Shown here: in pieces, positions 6,327 through 7,228 of the stretch
Numbering within the stretch: position 1 is the first letter of the stretch
Layout of the letters: every line of letters starts with the position of its first letter
Assembly (NCBI GenBank): GCA_944391275.1
Contig: CALXSZ010000053.1
Location: 1 to 7,228 of the forward strand
Direction of reading: 5' to 3'
DNA from: an uncultured Syntrophomonadaceae bacterium
GTDB taxonomy: Bacteria; Bacillota; Syntrophomonadia; Syntrophomonadales; Syntrophomonadaceae
DNA: 7,228 nt
Translations under genes and position numbers: made by a program
Notes under the pieces: model-generated
What the model saw: the letters and a program-made list of their open reading frames with translations, nothing else
Told to the model about the DNA's origin: nothing
The model's database searches: none

Positions 6327-6488
6327 ATGAAACTTTATCATATTTGCCAATATTGCAATCAGTATTACCATATTGAACAAACGGATGACGGCGTTGACGG
6401 CGCTTTTGAAGTACGCGGCGTCTGTGAGGATTGCGCGCGTCAGCACGGGCTAAGCGGGCAAATGATCCTGCATACGCGCTATCACTAA
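6327..6488 (+). CDS. fin: Short Fin-like (YabK family) zinc-ribbon protein, putative anti-sigma factor
   Basis: A 53-residue protein with two Cys pairs, CQYC (7-10) and CEDC (33-36), spaced as a single zinc ribbon, plus several His residues (5, 15, 40, 49, 53). In spore-forming Firmicutes the gene between pth and mfd encodes Fin (YabK), a small zinc-binding protein that inhibits the forespore sigma factor F. The position, the N-terminal YxxCxYC-like start and the CEDC centre match that family. The product is shorter than the Bacillus protein (about 76 residues, from memory), mainly because the middle and the C-terminal tail are reduced. The start is firm: GGGAGGA (6313-6319) lies 7 bases ahead of the ATG. 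No promoter is clear in the 81-base gap after pth. Whether it still acts on a sigma factor, and whether this organism sporulates, cannot be told from the window; a general small zinc protein is the alternative. Confidence 0.75.
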   Translation: MKLYHICQYCNQYYHIEQTDDGVDGAFEVRGVCEDCARQHGLSGQMILHTRYH

Positions 6489-6495
6489 ACAGGAT

Positions 6496-6573
6496 CTAAA
6501 AAACCCATCCGTCTACACCTCTCAATTGGGAAAGTTTTTTAGTGGGGGCTGTCCATACAGCGTCCACTTTCCC
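6496..6573 (+). other. Structured intergenic RNA ahead of mfd, possible attenuator or weak terminator
   Basis: Two overlapping structures can form. The first pairs CTAAAAAAC (6496-6504) with GTTTTTTAG (6534-6542), nine perfect pairs; CCCA/TGGG (6504-6507 with 6527-6530) is an alternative inner closure. The second stacks GTGG (6542-6545) on CCAC (6564-6567) and GCTGT (6548-6552) on ACAGC (6557-6561) around a CCAT loop, and can be extended by GGGAAAG (6528-6534) with CTTTCCC (6567-6573). The structures share bases 6528-6542 and exclude each other. Only four T follow (6575-6578), so termination would be weak. Between here and the mfd start I see no gene and no convincing promoter, only short dyads such as ATGCG/CGCAT (6588-6592, 6617-6621). 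Confidence 0.4.
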
Positions 6574-6661
6574 GTTTTGGTTGTAAAATGCGAACCAGTG
6601 ATCGACTTGTTTACGACGCATGGGTATTTTTAAGAAATTTGGGGATAATAGGAGAATTTTT

Positions 6662-7228
6662 ATGAAATGGGCAGAAAAAATTGTATCTTCTTTGGCAAAC
6701 GGTCAAGCCGGAAGTTTAACCGGTCTATCGGGCAGCGCACGCGGTTTCGTTTTGGAATCGCTTCATAGTTCCAGAAAAGACGCTTGCACGTTAGCCATCA
6801 CCGCTACCGAAGAACAAGCATATGATTTGATGCGCGCTTGGGAAGTTTTTGCCGGTGCGGAAAAAATTCATCTTTTCCCAGCGCCAAATATCATTTTTCA
6901 ACGTCAAACCGTTGGCAGAAACGACGTCGCGCGGATGCGTACACTGCAAGCATTATTATACCAACCTCATTCGTTGCGCATCATTACCACGGCAGCCGCC
7001 CTCTTAATGCCGCTGCTTCCCAAAAAATCTTTAGAACAAAAGCATATTACCATCCAAGTGGGTCAAGAAATTCCTTTAACACAGCTGAACGCCCAACTAA
7101 ATACTATTGGTTATCAACGGGTGGATACGCTTACCGCTCCTGGAGAATATGCCCTACGCGGCGGAATTGCCGACGTTTTTCCAATTGGGGAGGATTTTCC
7201 TTTCCGAATTGAATTTTTCGGGGACGAG
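6662..7228 (+). CDS. mfd: Transcription-repair coupling factor, N-terminal part (runs off the window)
   Basis: The first 189 codons of Mfd, open to the last base of the window; the full protein is usually about 1150 residues. Mfd is a cytosolic translocase that removes RNA polymerase stalled at DNA damage and recruits UvrA. This part corresponds to the UvrB-like N-terminal module. It shows GSLTGLSGSARGFVLESL (17-34), where UvrB has its ATP-binding site but Mfd lacks a working P-loop; an Rossmann-like stretch around TLAITATEEQAYDL (43-56); and the highly typical LRGGIADVFPIGEDFPFRI (165-183) followed by EFFGDE. The polymerase-binding, motor and C-terminal domains lie outside. The start at 6662 follows AGGAGA (6650-6655) by 6 bases. 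Its position after pth and the Fin-like gene is the usual Firmicutes order. A structured gap of 173 bases separates it from the upstream gene. Confidence 0.96.
   Translation, partial: MKWAEKIVSSLANGQAGSLTGLSGSARGFVLESLHSSRKDACTLAITATEEQAYDLMRAWEVFAGAEKIHLFPAPNIIFQRQTVGRNDVARMRTLQALLYQPHSLRIITTAAALLMPLLPKKSLEQKHITIQVGQEIPLTQLNAQLNTIGYQRVDTLTAPGEYALRGGIADVFPIGEDFPFRIEFFGDE

Noticed and set aside
6135..6446. A 103-codon - strand frame spanning the end of pth, the gap and part of the Fin-like gene.
   Set aside because: It crosses two well-supported + strand genes, has no ribosome site, and its hydrophobic look comes from reading purine-rich sequence backwards.
6528..6578. A T-box or other known riboswitch ahead of mfd.
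   Set aside because: No T-box core (AGGGTGGNACCGCG-like) or other riboswitch consensus that I know is present; only generic stems are visible.
6838..7212. A 124-codon + strand frame near the window end.
   Set aside because: It is frame-shifted against mfd, whose own frame runs open from 6662 to the last base with unmistakable Mfd motifs.
1..7228. CRISPR arrays, tRNA or rRNA genes, insertion sequences, phage or plasmid elements.
   Set aside because: No repeated spacer pattern, no tRNA-like cloverleaf or terminal inverted repeats, and the space is filled by conserved housekeeping genes in a conserved order.

Overview
The window is a compact, single-strand stretch of bacterial chromosome of moderate GC. 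It holds eight protein genes, all on the + strand, and no sign of mobile DNA. The gene order ispE – GntR-type regulator – glmU – prs – pth – small Fin-like zinc protein – mfd is a variant of the conserved Firmicutes block known from Bacillus subtilis (ispE, purR, yabJ, spoVG, glmU, prs, ctc, pth, fin, mfd). Strong Shine-Dalgarno sequences (for example AAAAGGAGG) and TTG/GTG use fit Bacillota. A GntR/FCD regulator in the purR–spoVG position, and the absence of ctc, point me towards a Negativicutes-type anaerobe. That is inference from gene order recalled from knowledge; no search was run, and I hold it at about even odds.

Layout. Positions 9-1340: an SLC13/ion-transporter-superfamily permease, with its start at the very edge of the window. 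Positions 1424-1466: a textbook intrinsic terminator that isolates the permease from what follows. Positions 1517-1545: a sigma-A-like promoter leading into ispE (1583-2449). Positions 2450-2521: a short gap with a TGTATACA palindrome of the kind FCD-type GntR regulators bind, just before the regulator's own start (2522-3208). Positions 3205-3231: a promoter-like sequence overlapping the regulator's stop codon, ahead of glmU (3266-4618). Then prs (4687-5682) and pth (5685-6245), separated by only 2 bases. After an 81-base gap with a possible Shine-Dalgarno-sequestering structure comes a 53-residue CxxC/CxxC protein (6327-6488) that I identify as a Fin (YabK) homologue. A 173-base structured gap follows, then the first 189 codons of mfd, which runs off the window at 7228.

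Functionally the block joins precursor supply with translation and DNA upkeep. IspE works in the MEP isoprenoid pathway, which feeds the lipid carrier for wall synthesis. GlmU makes UDP-GlcNAc for wall synthesis. Prs makes PRPP for nucleotides, His and Trp. Pth recycles stalled peptidyl-tRNA. Mfd couples transcription to repair. The regulator and the Fin-like protein are the two members whose targets cannot be read from the sequence.

I see no wholly new multi-gene system here. The points most worth a second look are the reduced Fin-like protein with its possible translational switch, the GntR/FCD regulator with a candidate self-operator in place of PurR/SpoVG, and the mutually exclusive RNA structures ahead of mfd.
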